A stretch of 64,000 nt of DNA from Oceanospirillaceae bacterium (GCA_024234265.1 JACKOM010000007.1:62001-126000), one strand, 5' to 3'; positions 27,873-36,239 are shown, numbered from the stretch's first letter. The notes: generated from the sequence alone by a model not told the origin. A program made the numbers and translations.

Positions 27873-27906
27873 AAGTGGGACGGATTCTAATTCGCCCCAC
27901 TTTTTT
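27873..27906 (+). terminator. Terminator/attenuator between pstS and pstC
   Basis: AAGTGGG...CG / CG.CCCACTT with an internal mismatch and a run of six T. It would let pstS mRNA exceed pstCAB. Confidence 0.7.
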
Positions 27907-27919
27907 GCATTTTAAGCGG

Positions 27920-27948
27920 TTGTCACACAAATGTAATATTTGTGTCAT
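27920..27948 (+). promoter_or_regulatory. Pho box of pstCAB-phoU
   Basis: Three half-sites at exact 11-base intervals: TTGTCAC (27920), ATGTAAT (27931), GTGTCAT (27942), with 4-base spacers ACAA and ATTT. A -10-like CTAACT follows at 27960. PhoB should bind here. Confidence 0.8.
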
Positions 27949-28003
27949 ATAAAGGCGGCCTAACTCTGTATTCACCAGCAGTACGCCCAGAGCGAATCGA
28001 ACC

Positions 28004-30265
28004 ATGAGCCAACCATCAGCACCCGACCTGGACTTTAACACGCCGGCCCTGCGCCGCTTCCGCAAAGTGCGGTTTGTAAAGGACAAAATCGCCAAATGGG
28101 GGATCGCCATTGGTGGTGTGAGCATCATCGGGGCTGTGTTGCTTATTTTTTTCTACCTGCTGTACGAAGTTTACCCTGTTTTTATCCCTGCCAAAGTCGA
28201 AGAGCAAAGCCACTATGCAGTGCCTGCCCTGAGTGCTGACCCTGGCAGCAAGACCCTGATGTTAACCATGGAAGAGCAGGCAGAAGTGGGCCTGCGTATT
28301 ACTGCCAACGGCAGCATGGTGTTTTTTAATGCCAATAACGGCGATGTAATTGATACCCGCACGCCACCTTTGGCGGCTCCTGTGACTGCGTTTGTACGTG
28401 ACACCCAGCAATCCAGTGAATTTGCCTTTGGTGCGCAAAACGGCACCGCACTGGTAGCGCGCCACCGTTACAGCATTACCTACCCCAATGATGTGCGGGT
28501 AATTACCCCTGATATTGAATATCCCTACGGCGAAGAGCCAATCGTTGTATTCGAAGATGGCGCTGCTATTGCGCACATGACCATGCGTGATTCCGACCAT
28601 GGCCTCACCCTGATTGCCAGCGATGAAAATGACCGCATCAGTGCCAGTCGTTTCTCCAAAGAAGAGAATTTCATGACAGGTGAAGTGACCATGGAGCGTG
28701 AAGCCCTGGAACTGCCACCTGTTTCCGGCCATGTAAATCAGATTCTGCTCGACCAAAGCCAGCGCTGGTTATATGTGCTGACAGACAATCGCAATTTACA
28801 TGTGGTAGATCTGCGCAACAGCACCCTGAACAGCTCAGTAAAACTGACCTCAGCTGATCATAAAGTCACGGATATTGAATTCCTGCTGGGCGGCAACTCC
28901 CTGATGGTGGCGACCGATGAAGGTAAAGTCAGTCAGTGGTTCCAGGTACGTGAAAAAGGTGAATTCAAACTTGAAAACGTGCGTCAGTTTGAAACCGCCA
29001 ACAATGAAGTGCGTGCTATTGAAGTTGAGCACCGCCGCAAAGGTTTTGTGGTGGCATCCGGTAAGGGTGAGCTGGCCCTCTATCATTCCACCGCACACCG
29101 CACCCTGTTAGATGAAAAAATTACCGACAACGAAATCCTGCAGTTAGGCATTTCCCCCCGTGGTAAAAATCTGCTGGTGGAAGATTCCTCCGGTCAGATG
29201 CTGCGTTTCAGCGTAGAAAACGAACACCCTGAAGTTTCATGGTCTTCTATGTGGGATGAAGTTTGGTACGAAGGTTATGAGCAACCATCCCATACCTGGC
29301 AGAGTACCGCCGCTAACAACGATTTCGAGCCAAAATACAGCCTGGTGCCACTGGCCTTTGGTACCATCAAAGGTGCGTTTTACGCCATGCTGCTGGCAGC
29401 GCCCCTGGCGATTGCCGGTGCTGTTTACACTGCCTATTTCATGGCACCGGCCCTGCGCCGCAAGGTCAAACCTATCATCGAATTAATGGAAGCCCTGCCA
29501 ACCGTTATTCTGGGTTTCCTCGCGGGTCTTGCGCTGGCACCGTTTGTTGAACATAACCTGCCCGGTATTTTTGCCATGCTGCTGCTGGTGCCCTTTGGCA
29601 TGCTGCTGTTTGGTTTTACCTGGGTGAATATGCCGGCGCGTATCCGTCACCGTGTGGCCGATGGTTATGACGCTTTATTGCTGGTGCCTGTGGTTATTCT
29701 GATGACACTGATCGCCATTCAGCTCAGCGCACCGATGGAAGATTATTTCTTCGGTGGCTCCATGGTGCACTGGCTGGACCATCAGATGGGCGTGACGTTC
29801 AGCCAGCGTAACGCGCTGATTGTCGGCCTGGCGATGGGCTTTGCGGTTATCCCGAACATTTTCTCGATCGCGGAAGATGCTATTTTCTCTGTGCCAAAAA
29901 GCCTCAGTTACGGCTCACTGGCATTGGGTGCTACACCATGGCAAACACTGGTGCGTGTAGTGCTGCCGACCGCCAGCCCGGGTATTTTCTCTGCCCTGAT
30001 GATTGGTCTGGGCCGTGCTGTGGGTGAAACCATGATCGTACTGATGGCAACGGGTAACACCCCGATCACCGATGTGAATATTTTCGAGGGTATGCGTACC
30101 CTGGCGGCCAACATTGCAGTGGAAGTACCGGAATCCGAAGTGGGCAGCACCCACTACCGTATTCTGTTCCTGACCGGCTTTGTGCTGTTCCTGTTTACCT
30201 TTGTTTTCAACACCGCTGCAGAAGTAGTCCGTCAGCGTTTACGTAAAAAATACGGACAGCTTTAA
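28004..30265 (+). CDS. pstC: Phosphate ABC transporter permease, long PstC
   Basis: Inner-membrane channel half of the Pst importer. 753 residues, far longer than the ~320 of E. coli PstC: one membrane segment (~35-55), then a ~380-residue beta-rich region with repeats like a WD/propeller domain (VNQILLDQSQRWLYVLTDNRNLHVVDLRN), then the permease domain from ~450. That domain has the EAA loop in SLSYGSLALGATPWQTLVRVVLPTASPGI. This long form is usual in Pseudomonas and relatives; the role of the extra domain is unknown. Confidence 0.93.
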   Translation: MSQPSAPDLDFNTPALRRFRKVRFVKDKIAKWGIAIGGVSIIGAVLLIFFYLLYEVYPVFIPAKVEEQSHYAVPALSADPGSKTLMLTMEEQAEVGLRITANGSMVFFNANNGDVIDTRTPPLAAPVTAFVRDTQQSSEFAFGAQNGTALVARHRYSITYPNDVRVITPDIEYPYGEEPIVVFEDGAAIAHMTMRDSDHGLTLIASDENDRISASRFSKEENFMTGEVTMEREALELPPVSGHVNQILLDQSQRWLYVLTDNRNLHVVDLRNSTLNSSVKLTSADHKVTDIEFLLGGNSLMVATDEGKVSQWFQVREKGEFKLENVRQFETANNEVRAIEVEHRRKGFVVASGKGELALYHSTAHRTLLDEKITDNEILQLGISPRGKNLLVEDSSGQMLRFSVENEHPEVSWSSMWDEVWYEGYEQPSHTWQSTAANNDFEPKYSLVPLAFGTIKGAFYAMLLAAPLAIAGAVYTAYFMAPALRRKVKPIIELMEALPTVILGFLAGLALAPFVEHNLPGIFAMLLLVPFGMLLFGFTWVNMPARIRHRVADGYDALLLVPVVILMTLIAIQLSAPMEDYFFGGSMVHWLDHQMGVTFSQRNALIVGLAMGFAVIPNIFSIAEDAIFSVPKSLSYGSLALGATPWQTLVRVVLPTASPGIFSALMIGLGRAVGETMIVLMATGNTPITDVNIFEGMRTLAANIAVEVPESEVGSTHYRILFLTGFVLFLFTFVFNTAAEVVRQRLRKKYGQL

Positions 30266-30280
30266 GGCGAGGATTTATTG

Positions 30281-31957
30281 ATGCGTGTTTCGTTAAAAGA
30301 TTGGTTCAAATCAGGCTCACCTTGGATCTGGTTAAACGCAGGTGCGGTAGCCATCAGCATGATCATGGTTATCGGTCTGCTGATTTTCATCGCTATCCGT
30401 GGTTTGGGGCATTTCTGGCCCGGCCAGATTATGCAGGCAACCTATACCCTGCCGGGTGAAACCCCGGTACTGATTGCCGGTGAAATTACCGACACTGAAA
30501 TGGTGCCCGCCCGTCAGCTTGAGGCCATGGGCATTGTATTGCCGGAAGGTCAGCTCGAAGCAAAACGTATTCTGCTGAAAGTGGGTAACCGCGATATTTA
30601 TGGCAGTGATTTCCGCTGGGTGCTGGAAAACCACCTGAGCAACATTACCTATCCAAAAGACATGCTGTCCCTTGAACGCCACGAATGGGGCAACTTCTAC
30701 GGTAATTTAAAAACCGTTAAAGCCGCCGGTGAAGTGGTTGCGGATGTGGCGAGCGATGAAGCCAAAGCCCGCGAACTGTTTGCTAAATACTTTGCAGAAT
30801 CCGCAGCAATCCATGCTGAACTGCTGAAAATTCAGAAACACGATATCGGCGGCATCAACTACGCCCTGGAACGTCTGCGTCTGAAAGAGCGGGGTCTGGA
30901 ATTAAAAGGCGAAAAAACACCTGAAAATCTCGCGCCGCTTGAAGCAGAACGTGCAGAGCTGGAAGCTGAATACAACGCCATGCAGGGCAAGATGTCCGAG
31001 CTGTATGCCAACGAGAATAAAAACTCCTTTACCGTGGTAGAAGCCAACGGCCGTGAGCAGGAATATCCATTCGCGAAGATAGTGCGTTTCTACCGTCCGA
31101 ATGAAATGGGCCTGTTTGCCAAAATCAAACATTACTTCAGCAAAGTGGGTGAGTTCCTGTTTGATGACCCACGCGAAGCTAACACCGAAGGTGGTGTGTT
31201 CCCGGCGATTTACGGCACAGTGTTAATGGTGGTGCTGATGTCCGTGATGGTGACGCCGTTTGGTGTTATTGCCGCGGTTTATCTGCGTGAATATGCCAAG
31301 CAGGGGCTGCTGACCCAGATTATCCGCGTGGCGGTAAACAACCTCGCCGGTGTTCCATCCATCGTATACGGCGTATTTGGTTTGGGCTTTTTTGTATATT
31401 TCCTGGGTGGTTCAGTGGACGCGCTGTTTTTCCCGGAAGCTTTACCATCCCCGACCTTTGGCACCGGTGGTCTGCTGTGGGCATCCATTACCCTGGCGTT
31501 GCTGACGTTGCCTGTGGTTATTGTGGCGACGGAAGAAGGTCTGGCGCGTATTCCGCGCAGCATCCGTGAGGGCTCCCTGGCCCTGGGTGCAACCAAGTTT
31601 GAAACCCTGATGCGCGTGGTGCTGCCAATGGCCAGCCCGGCGATGATGACAGGTGTGATTCTTGCCGTGGCCCGTGCCGCCGGTGAAGTAGCACCCCTGA
31701 TGCTGGTGGGTGTAGTGAAACTGGCACCGAGCTTACCGCTCGATGGTAACTACCCCTTCCTGCACCTGGATCAGAAATTCATGCACTTAGGTTTCCACAT
31801 CTACGATGTTGGTTTCCAGAGTCCGAACGTTGAAGCTGCACGTCCGCTGGTTTATGCCACGGCCCTGTTGCTGGTTGCGGTAATCGCCCTGCTGAACCTG
31901 TCGGCCATTGCGATTCGTAACCACCTGCGCGAGAAGTACAAAGCGCTGGAAATGTAA
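30281..31957 (+). CDS. pstA: Phosphate ABC transporter permease, long PstA
   Basis: Second membrane half of the importer, 558 residues (E. coli ~296). First membrane segment at ~20-45, then a ~240-residue extracytoplasmic insert with charged, partly coiled-coil helices (~150-230, LKERGLELKGEKTPENLAPLEAERAELEAEY). The permease domain starts at ~300; its EAA loop is in REGSLALGATKFETLMRVVLPMASPAM. ATG 30281 preferred over the TTG directly before it because of the ribosome site AAGGCGAGG. Confidence 0.93.
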   Translation: MRVSLKDWFKSGSPWIWLNAGAVAISMIMVIGLLIFIAIRGLGHFWPGQIMQATYTLPGETPVLIAGEITDTEMVPARQLEAMGIVLPEGQLEAKRILLKVGNRDIYGSDFRWVLENHLSNITYPKDMLSLERHEWGNFYGNLKTVKAAGEVVADVASDEAKARELFAKYFAESAAIHAELLKIQKHDIGGINYALERLRLKERGLELKGEKTPENLAPLEAERAELEAEYNAMQGKMSELYANENKNSFTVVEANGREQEYPFAKIVRFYRPNEMGLFAKIKHYFSKVGEFLFDDPREANTEGGVFPAIYGTVLMVVLMSVMVTPFGVIAAVYLREYAKQGLLTQIIRVAVNNLAGVPSIVYGVFGLGFFVYFLGGSVDALFFPEALPSPTFGTGGLLWASITLALLTLPVVIVATEEGLARIPRSIREGSLALGATKFETLMRVVLPMASPAMMTGVILAVARAAGEVAPLMLVGVVKLAPSLPLDGNYPFLHLDQKFMHLGFHIYDVGFQSPNVEAARPLVYATALLLVAVIALLNLSAIAIRNHLREKYKALEM

Positions 31958-31984
31958 GCGTTAAACATTAACGAGGCTTAGGCC

Positions 31985-32857
31985 ATGCAGAAACAGACTG
32001 AAGAACAGAATATGACGGCAGAGACTCAAAACACGAATAAGTCCCATAGCTTCAATGTATCCGCCATGGGGCGTGAAAACAAAGGCCTGAACATGGCTCA
32101 GGAAGAAGCTGCCCTCACCGTAAAAAACTTAAAGCTGTTTTACGGTGAAAAAGAAGCCCTGCACGGCGTGGATATGATCATCCCGAAAAAGCGTGTTACT
32201 GCGTTTATCGGCCCGTCCGGTTGCGGTAAATCCACCCTGCTGCGCTGCTTTAACCGTATGAATGATCTGGTTGAAGGTTGCCGCATTGATGGTGAAATCC
32301 TGCTGGATAATCAGAATATCTATGACAAGAGCGTGGACGTTGCTGAACTGCGCCGCCGCGTGGGTATGGTGTTCCAGAAGCCGAACCCTTTCCCAAAAAC
32401 CATTTATGAAAACGTGGCTTACGGCCTGCGTATTCAGGGCGTAACCAAAAAACGCGTGATTGATGAAACCGTTGAGTGGGCTCTGCGTTCATCTGCTTTA
32501 TGGGATGAAGTGAAAGACCGTCTGCACGAAAGCGCCCTGGGTATGTCCGGTGGTCAGCAGCAGCGTCTGGTTATTGCCCGTACCATTGCGGTGAAACCTG
32601 AAGTATTGTTGCTGGACGAACCTGCTTCTGCACTGGATCCGATTTCCACCCTGAAAATCGAAGAGCTGATTCACGAGCTGAAGAACGATTTCACCATCGC
32701 CATCGTAACCCACAACATGCAACAGGCTGCGCGGGTTTCTGACTACACTGCATTCATGTACATGGGCGATCTGATTGAGTTTGGTAATACTGACGAGCTG
32801 TTCACAAACCCAAGCAAGAAAAAAACTGAAGATTACATCACCGGCCGCTACGGCTAA
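31985..32857 (+). CDS. pstB: Phosphate import ATP-binding protein
   Basis: ABC ATPase that powers Pst; 290 residues with an N-terminal extension of ~45 polar residues before ALTVKNLKLFYGEKEALHG. Walker A GPSGCGKST, Q-loop VFQKPNPFPKT, signature LGMSGGQQQRL, Walker B VLLLDEPASALDP, switch His in IVTHNMQQA. The extension contains a second ATG (codon 10) that could also be used. Between pstA and phoU. Confidence 0.96.
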   Translation: MQKQTEEQNMTAETQNTNKSHSFNVSAMGRENKGLNMAQEEAALTVKNLKLFYGEKEALHGVDMIIPKKRVTAFIGPSGCGKSTLLRCFNRMNDLVEGCRIDGEILLDNQNIYDKSVDVAELRRRVGMVFQKPNPFPKTIYENVAYGLRIQGVTKKRVIDETVEWALRSSALWDEVKDRLHESALGMSGGQQQRLVIARTIAVKPEVLLLDEPASALDPISTLKIEELIHELKNDFTIAIVTHNMQQAARVSDYTAFMYMGDLIEFGNTDELFTNPSKKKTEDYITGRYG

Positions 32858-32880
32858 GCCAACGGGCAAGAGAGAAAGTC

Positions 32881-33600
32881 ATGGATTTAACCAAAGACGC
32901 ACACACTCACCATATCAGCCAGCAATTTAACGAAGAGCTGGAGCAGGTTAAAAACAGCCTGCTGGAAATGGGTGGCCTGGTTGAGCGCCAGGTAGGGGAC
33001 GCGATCCGCGCCCTTGTCGAAGCCGACAGTGCTTTGGCCCAGAAAGTTGTTGAAAAAGATGCTGCCATCAACGCTATGGAAATGGTGATTGATGAAGAGT
33101 GCACCCGTATTATCGCGCGCCGTCAGCCTGCTGCATCAGACCTGCGTCTGGTGATTGCGGTGAGCAAAGCCGTGAACGATTTAGAGCGCATTGGTGATGA
33201 ATCCGCCAAGGTTGCACGTATGGCGATCAAACTATGCGAAGAGGGTGAATCACCCCGTGGTTACGTGGAAATCCGCCACATAGGTGACCGTGTGCGCCGC
33301 ATGACCCAGGAAGCACTGACTGCATTTGCCCGCCTGGATGTTGAAACTGCGCTGCAGGTTGCCCAGGAAGACAAAGACGTAGACCAGGAATACCAGAGCG
33401 CGATGCGCGAGCTGGTAACCTTCATGATGGAAGACCCACGCTCCATCAGCCGGGTATTAAACGTGATCTGGTCCCTGCGTTCTCTCGAACGTATCGGTGA
33501 TCACGCGCGTAACATCTCTGAAGATGTTATCTACCTGGTAAAAGGTAAAGACGTACGTCATACCTCCCTGGCTGATATCGTACGCACCGTACGCGACTAA
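32881..33600 (+). CDS. phoU: Phosphate-specific transport accessory protein PhoU
   Basis: 239 residues of two three-helix bundles. Binds metal through repeated acidic signatures (DLRLVIAVSKAVNDLERIGDESAKVA and the second copy VIWSLRSLERIGDHARNISEDVIY). Signals phosphate sufficiency from PstSCAB to PhoR, keeping the Pho regulon off. Last gene of pstCAB-phoU; phoR and phoB lie 6-8 kb away in this window rather than next door. Confidence 0.97.
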   Translation: MDLTKDAHTHHISQQFNEELEQVKNSLLEMGGLVERQVGDAIRALVEADSALAQKVVEKDAAINAMEMVIDEECTRIIARRQPAASDLRLVIAVSKAVNDLERIGDESAKVARMAIKLCEEGESPRGYVEIRHIGDRVRRMTQEALTAFARLDVETALQVAQEDKDVDQEYQSAMRELVTFMMEDPRSISRVLNVIWSLRSLERIGDHARNISEDVIYLVKGKDVRHTSLADIVRTVRD

Positions 33601-33635
33601 GCCTTTGAATGGATGGCATATTTCCGGCGAAAAGC

Positions 33636-33664
33636 TTGACGGACATATGCCTGCCATTTAATAT
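33636..33664 (+). promoter_or_regulatory. Sigma-70 promoter of tRNA-Thr
   Basis: -35 TTGACG (33636), 17-base spacer, -10 TAATAT (33659); the tRNA starts 13 bases downstream. Confidence 0.8.
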
Positions 33665-33676
33665 GCGCACCACTTC

Positions 33677-33752
<76 letters not shown>

Positions 33753-33756
33753 AATT

Positions 33757-33788
33757 AAAAAACCCTGCTTATGCAGGGTTTTTTTTTA
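33757..33788 (+). terminator. Rho-independent terminator of tRNA-Thr
   Basis: AAAAAACCCTGC - TTAT - GCAGGGTTTTTTTTT directly after the CCA end. Confidence 0.92.
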
Positions 33789-33839
33789 ACTACGCACAGG
33801 GAACTGCCAAGTTGCAGAAGTGCATGCGCCGAGGCGTTT

Positions 33840-34289
33840 ATGCGTATCCCGTGTATTTATCAGATGCTGATATGTGCTCTGTTAAGTTGTGCCGTTGCCC
33901 CGTCTTTTGCGGAAAACTTACCCATCAAACGCATAGTATCCGTATACGACGGCGACACCATCAAGGTGGACTTTGACTTCACTGGCCCAGCCATTTTTAA
34001 CCGCAATGTGTCTATTCGCATCCTGGGTATAGATACCCCGGAAATACGCGGTCAATGTGAAGAGGAAAAAGCCCTCGCGCAAAAAGCAAAACACTGGCTG
34101 GAAACAAAGCTGGCCCATGCACGCACGGTTGAGTTGCATGATGCCGGGCGGGACAAATACTTCCGGGTGCTGGGGAATCTGGTGATTGATGGTGAATCAG
34201 TCAGCGAGCAACTAATCGCCCAAGGTTTGGCCCGTCCCTATGATGGCGGCCATAAAACCCCCTGGTGTGAAGTTAAAAACTCACATTGA
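33840..34289 (+). CDS. Secreted thermonuclease-like (SNase) protein
   Basis: 149 residues with a signal peptide (cleavage near SFA-E, ~24). SNase fold with all staphylococcal nuclease catalytic residues visible: YDGDT (Asp37/Asp39), RILGIDTPE (Arg60, Asp65, Glu68) and RDKYFRVLG (Arg109). Expected to cut DNA/RNA with Ca2+ outside the cytoplasm. Start at ATG 33840 because the upstream frame reads through the tRNA terminator. Its last 17 bases overlap the convergent MshEN gene. A second secreted nuclease lies 0.8 kb downstream. Confidence 0.88.
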   Translation: MRIPCIYQMLICALLSCAVAPSFAENLPIKRIVSVYDGDTIKVDFDFTGPAIFNRNVSIRILGIDTPEIRGQCEEEKALAQKAKHWLETKLAHARTVELHDAGRDKYFRVLGNLVIDGESVSEQLIAQGLARPYDGGHKTPWCEVKNSH

Positions 34290-34758
34290 GATTGAGCTGA
34301 TAACCCTCACTGGCGGGCTGGAGTTGCATCTTCACCGGCAGGTTATCAAGGTGGGCAACACTGCCGCCCTGGTACAGATACCAAGCCGTGCTGCTGGCTA
34401 ATGCAGCCAGATTTACACCGGCAGTCATATCAATACCACTCACACTGATACCGTTGTCTAACGCAAATTGCGCATCAGCCACTTGTGTATAAGCGTATTC
34501 AGGTAAATCTTCTATGCCCTCTGCCATGCAAAATTGCAGGGGTGCCATAACACAGGCCATGCAGGCAGCGCACAGGCGCAGGTAGTCCTGGCGTTTCAGG
34601 TTTCTGTGCAGGGTTTTTTCAGAAATAAAACCAAGCTCAATCAGGCTTTCACCGAGGGGTTTACCGCTGCGCAGCTGGAATGCCAGAGCCGCATCCAGTT
34701 GGTCTTCCGTGATATAGCCTTTGCAGATTAACAGTGTGCCCAGCCGGTACTTTTGCAT
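34273..34758 (-). CDS. MshEN (type II secretion ATPase N-terminal) domain protein
   Basis: 161 residues. Residues ~4-57 (RLGTLLICKGYITEDQLDAAL, SGKPLGESLIELGFISEKTL) match the MshEN/GspE N-terminal module, which in some proteins binds c-di-GMP through the RLGxxL-type and PLGExL repeats. The second half (~60-161) is hydrophobic then beta-rich with no motif I know and no ATPase. A stand-alone module, with no secretion or pilus gene near. Function unknown; possibly a c-di-GMP-responsive adaptor. Confidence 0.7.
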   Translation of the reverse strand: MQKYRLGTLLICKGYITEDQLDAALAFQLRSGKPLGESLIELGFISEKTLHRNLKRQDYLRLCAACMACVMAPLQFCMAEGIEDLPEYAYTQVADAQFALDNGISVSGIDMTAGVNLAALASSTAWYLYQGGSVAHLDNLPVKMQLQPASEGYQLNLNVSF

Positions 34759-35068
34759 GATCGAGACTCACTTCACAAACCATGATCCAAGTCTGGCACA
34801 GACTGTTCTGGAAATAGACAGCTGGTTAGATTGTATATTTCTAAGCCAAAAGCATGGGATGTGTTCCAGTTATGCTTAACAATATGTAAGTCATGGGTCT
34901 TATGTAAAAAAGGCTTTAAATTCAGTGTGTTGGGCTTAAAAGAGGGTTCTGGTGGGTAGTTTTGATTAGCAAAATACTACAAATGGCAATAAATCATCAC
35001 ACGGCTTTGATTTTTGCGCCCCTGTCCTGTTTATACTGTGCGACCTGCAACTTAACCGCCGGATATAT
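34759..35068. other. 310-bp AT-rich gap without a gene
   Basis: No reading frame, RNA or repeat that I can support. The last 60 bases look like the promoter of the S1/P1 nuclease gene: TTGATT near 35009 and TTATACT near 35031. The region is clearly more AT-rich than its surroundings. Confidence 0.5.
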
Positions 35069-35824
35069 ATGAAAAAAATAATAATAAGCCTGTTGTTTGT
35101 GAGCATTTCCCAATGGGCCTGTGCCTTTTCCGATCGGGGGCATGAACTGGTTGCCGAACTCGCCTGGGACAGATTAACCCCGTTTGCCAGGGAGCAGGTG
35201 GCGCGGATTCTTGGGCCGGGAAAACAGAACTTCGTTAAAGCCTCTGTCTGGGCCGATAAAGTCAAAGGGGATGAGCGTTTTGATTACCTCAAACCCATGC
35301 ACTACGTGAACCTGGAAGCAAATAAATACAACCAGCAGAATGATTGCCCTGACCGCCGTTGCGTGGTGGCCGCTATTGAGGACTTTTCTGTCATGGTGGT
35401 CAAGGGCGACAGACGTGAGCAGCAACTGGCTCTGCGCATGCTGGTGCACCTGATTGCCGATATTCACCAGCCCCTGCATGCCGGGGATGCCAAGGACCGC
35501 GGCGGTAACTGGATTAACATCACCTACCGCGGTGATGAAATGAAACTGCATCAGGCCTGGGATGATGAACTGATTAACCCATCAGGTTTGAGTGAGGATG
35601 CTTTGTTCACGCAGCTTATGGCGATTCCGGCAAAGGATTTTGATCTGGCAGGCCCGGTAGTGTGGGCGGAAGAAAGCCATAAGCTGGCAAAACAGCTTGC
35701 CTATCAGGCGACGGATAAAAGCGTTTTAAGTGAGGATTACATTAGCCGCAGTGAATTGATGTTGCAGCGTCAGCTGGCATTAGCAGGTTGGCGTTTGGCC
35801 ATGTGGCTGAATCAGGTTTGGTGA
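35069..35824 (+). CDS. Secreted S1/P1-type zinc nuclease
   Basis: 251 residues with a signal peptide cleaved at about A19-F20. The zinc ligands of S1/P1 nuclease are all recognisable: His24 (GH), the Asp of VWADKVKGD, HYVN, HLIADIHQPLHAGD (His-x3-Asp-x5-His) and LHQAWDDELI (His-x3-Asp). The mature protein would start with Phe where fungal P1/S1 enzymes have Trp1, whose main chain binds zinc. Predicted to degrade single-stranded nucleic acids and 3'-nucleotides in the periplasm or outside, releasing phosphate. Convergent with the sRNA. Confidence 0.9.
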   Translation: MKKIIISLLFVSISQWACAFSDRGHELVAELAWDRLTPFAREQVARILGPGKQNFVKASVWADKVKGDERFDYLKPMHYVNLEANKYNQQNDCPDRRCVVAAIEDFSVMVVKGDRREQQLALRMLVHLIADIHQPLHAGDAKDRGGNWINITYRGDEMKLHQAWDDELINPSGLSEDALFTQLMAIPAKDFDLAGPVVWAEESHKLAKQLAYQATDKSVLSEDYISRSELMLQRQLALAGWRLAMWLNQVW

Positions 35825-35830
35825 GTGCCC

Positions 35831-35869
35831 AAAAAAGAATCGGCAGGAATAACTCGCGTTATTCCTGCC
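35831..35869 (-). terminator. Terminator of the RsmY-like sRNA
   Basis: GGCAGGAATAAC - loop - GTTATTCCTGCC, perfect 12-bp stem, then on the minus strand GATTCTTTTTT. No T-run on the plus strand. Confidence 0.85.
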
Positions 35870-35976
35870 AAAGCACCCTAGGTCTACCATCCGTAGCAGT
35901 CTTACAATCCGTTGACGATCCATCGTAACCGATCATCCGTGACCGACTTCCTTGTTACGCAGTGTCTTCCTGACAG
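35831..35976 (-). ncRNA. rsmY: RsmY/CsrB-type regulatory sRNA (CsrA/RsmA sponge)
   Basis: About 146 nt, ends approximate. On the minus strand it holds six GGA motifs before the terminator, five in loops of small hairpins: TGTC-AGGAA-GACA (35963-35975), GGTCA-CGGA-TGATC (35931-35944), ACGA-TGGA-TCGT (35915-35926), CAA-CGGA-TTG (35905-35914) and CTAC-GGATG-GTAG (35884-35896). An AAGGAAG (35947-35953) lies between. It ends in a perfect 12-bp stem (35842-35869) followed by TTCTTTTTT. The 5' part resembles Pseudomonas RsmY (GTCAGGA..., TGCG..A.GGAAG). A -10-like TAAAGT is at 35982-35987 and a GacA box sits ~180 bp upstream. Expected to titrate CsrA/RsmA. Confidence 0.85.
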
Positions 35977-36087
35977 GTGCTACTTTAGCAAAAAACGCCT
36001 TTAGTGCAGGGTGTGCAAAGTGGCAAATACTGTGATCAAAAAATGTTCAAAATGAAGCGAGTTAGCACTGGTGCGGGTTATAGAGAA

Positions 36088-36103
36088 CCGTTTCTCAAAA
36101 ACG
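36088..36103. repeat. Small palindrome CCGTTT-CTCA-AAACGG
   Basis: 6-bp inverted repeat between the sRNA promoter and the GacA box. Could be a binding site for another regulator; no known match. Confidence 0.4.
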
Positions 36104-36145
36104 GCGTAAAAACCCCAGCATAAGGCCGGAATCTCTTACGCAGCG

Positions 36146-36163
36146 TGTAAGAAAAAGCTTACA
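36146..36163. promoter_or_regulatory. GacA upstream activating sequence
   Basis: TGTAAG-AAAAAG-CTTACA, an exact match to the consensus TGTAAG-N6-CTTACA bound by phosphorylated GacA, centred ~179 bp upstream of the predicted sRNA start, the distance seen for rsmZ genes. The flanks extend it to GCGTGTAAG/CTTACACGC. It is also 90-100 bp upstream of the divergent DUF2971-like gene. Confidence 0.88.
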
Positions 36164-36239
36164 CGCCGATGAGCAAAATACGTAAACAGCCGTTGCGGAT
36201 AAAAAACCGTCTGCCTCCTAAACTGATGGCAGGGATGAT

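Noticed and set aside
36143..36166. GCGTGTAAG/CTTACACGC hairpin as a terminator or attenuator
   Set aside because: No T-run and no transcript to end. The exact GacA consensus and its distance to the sRNA explain it better.
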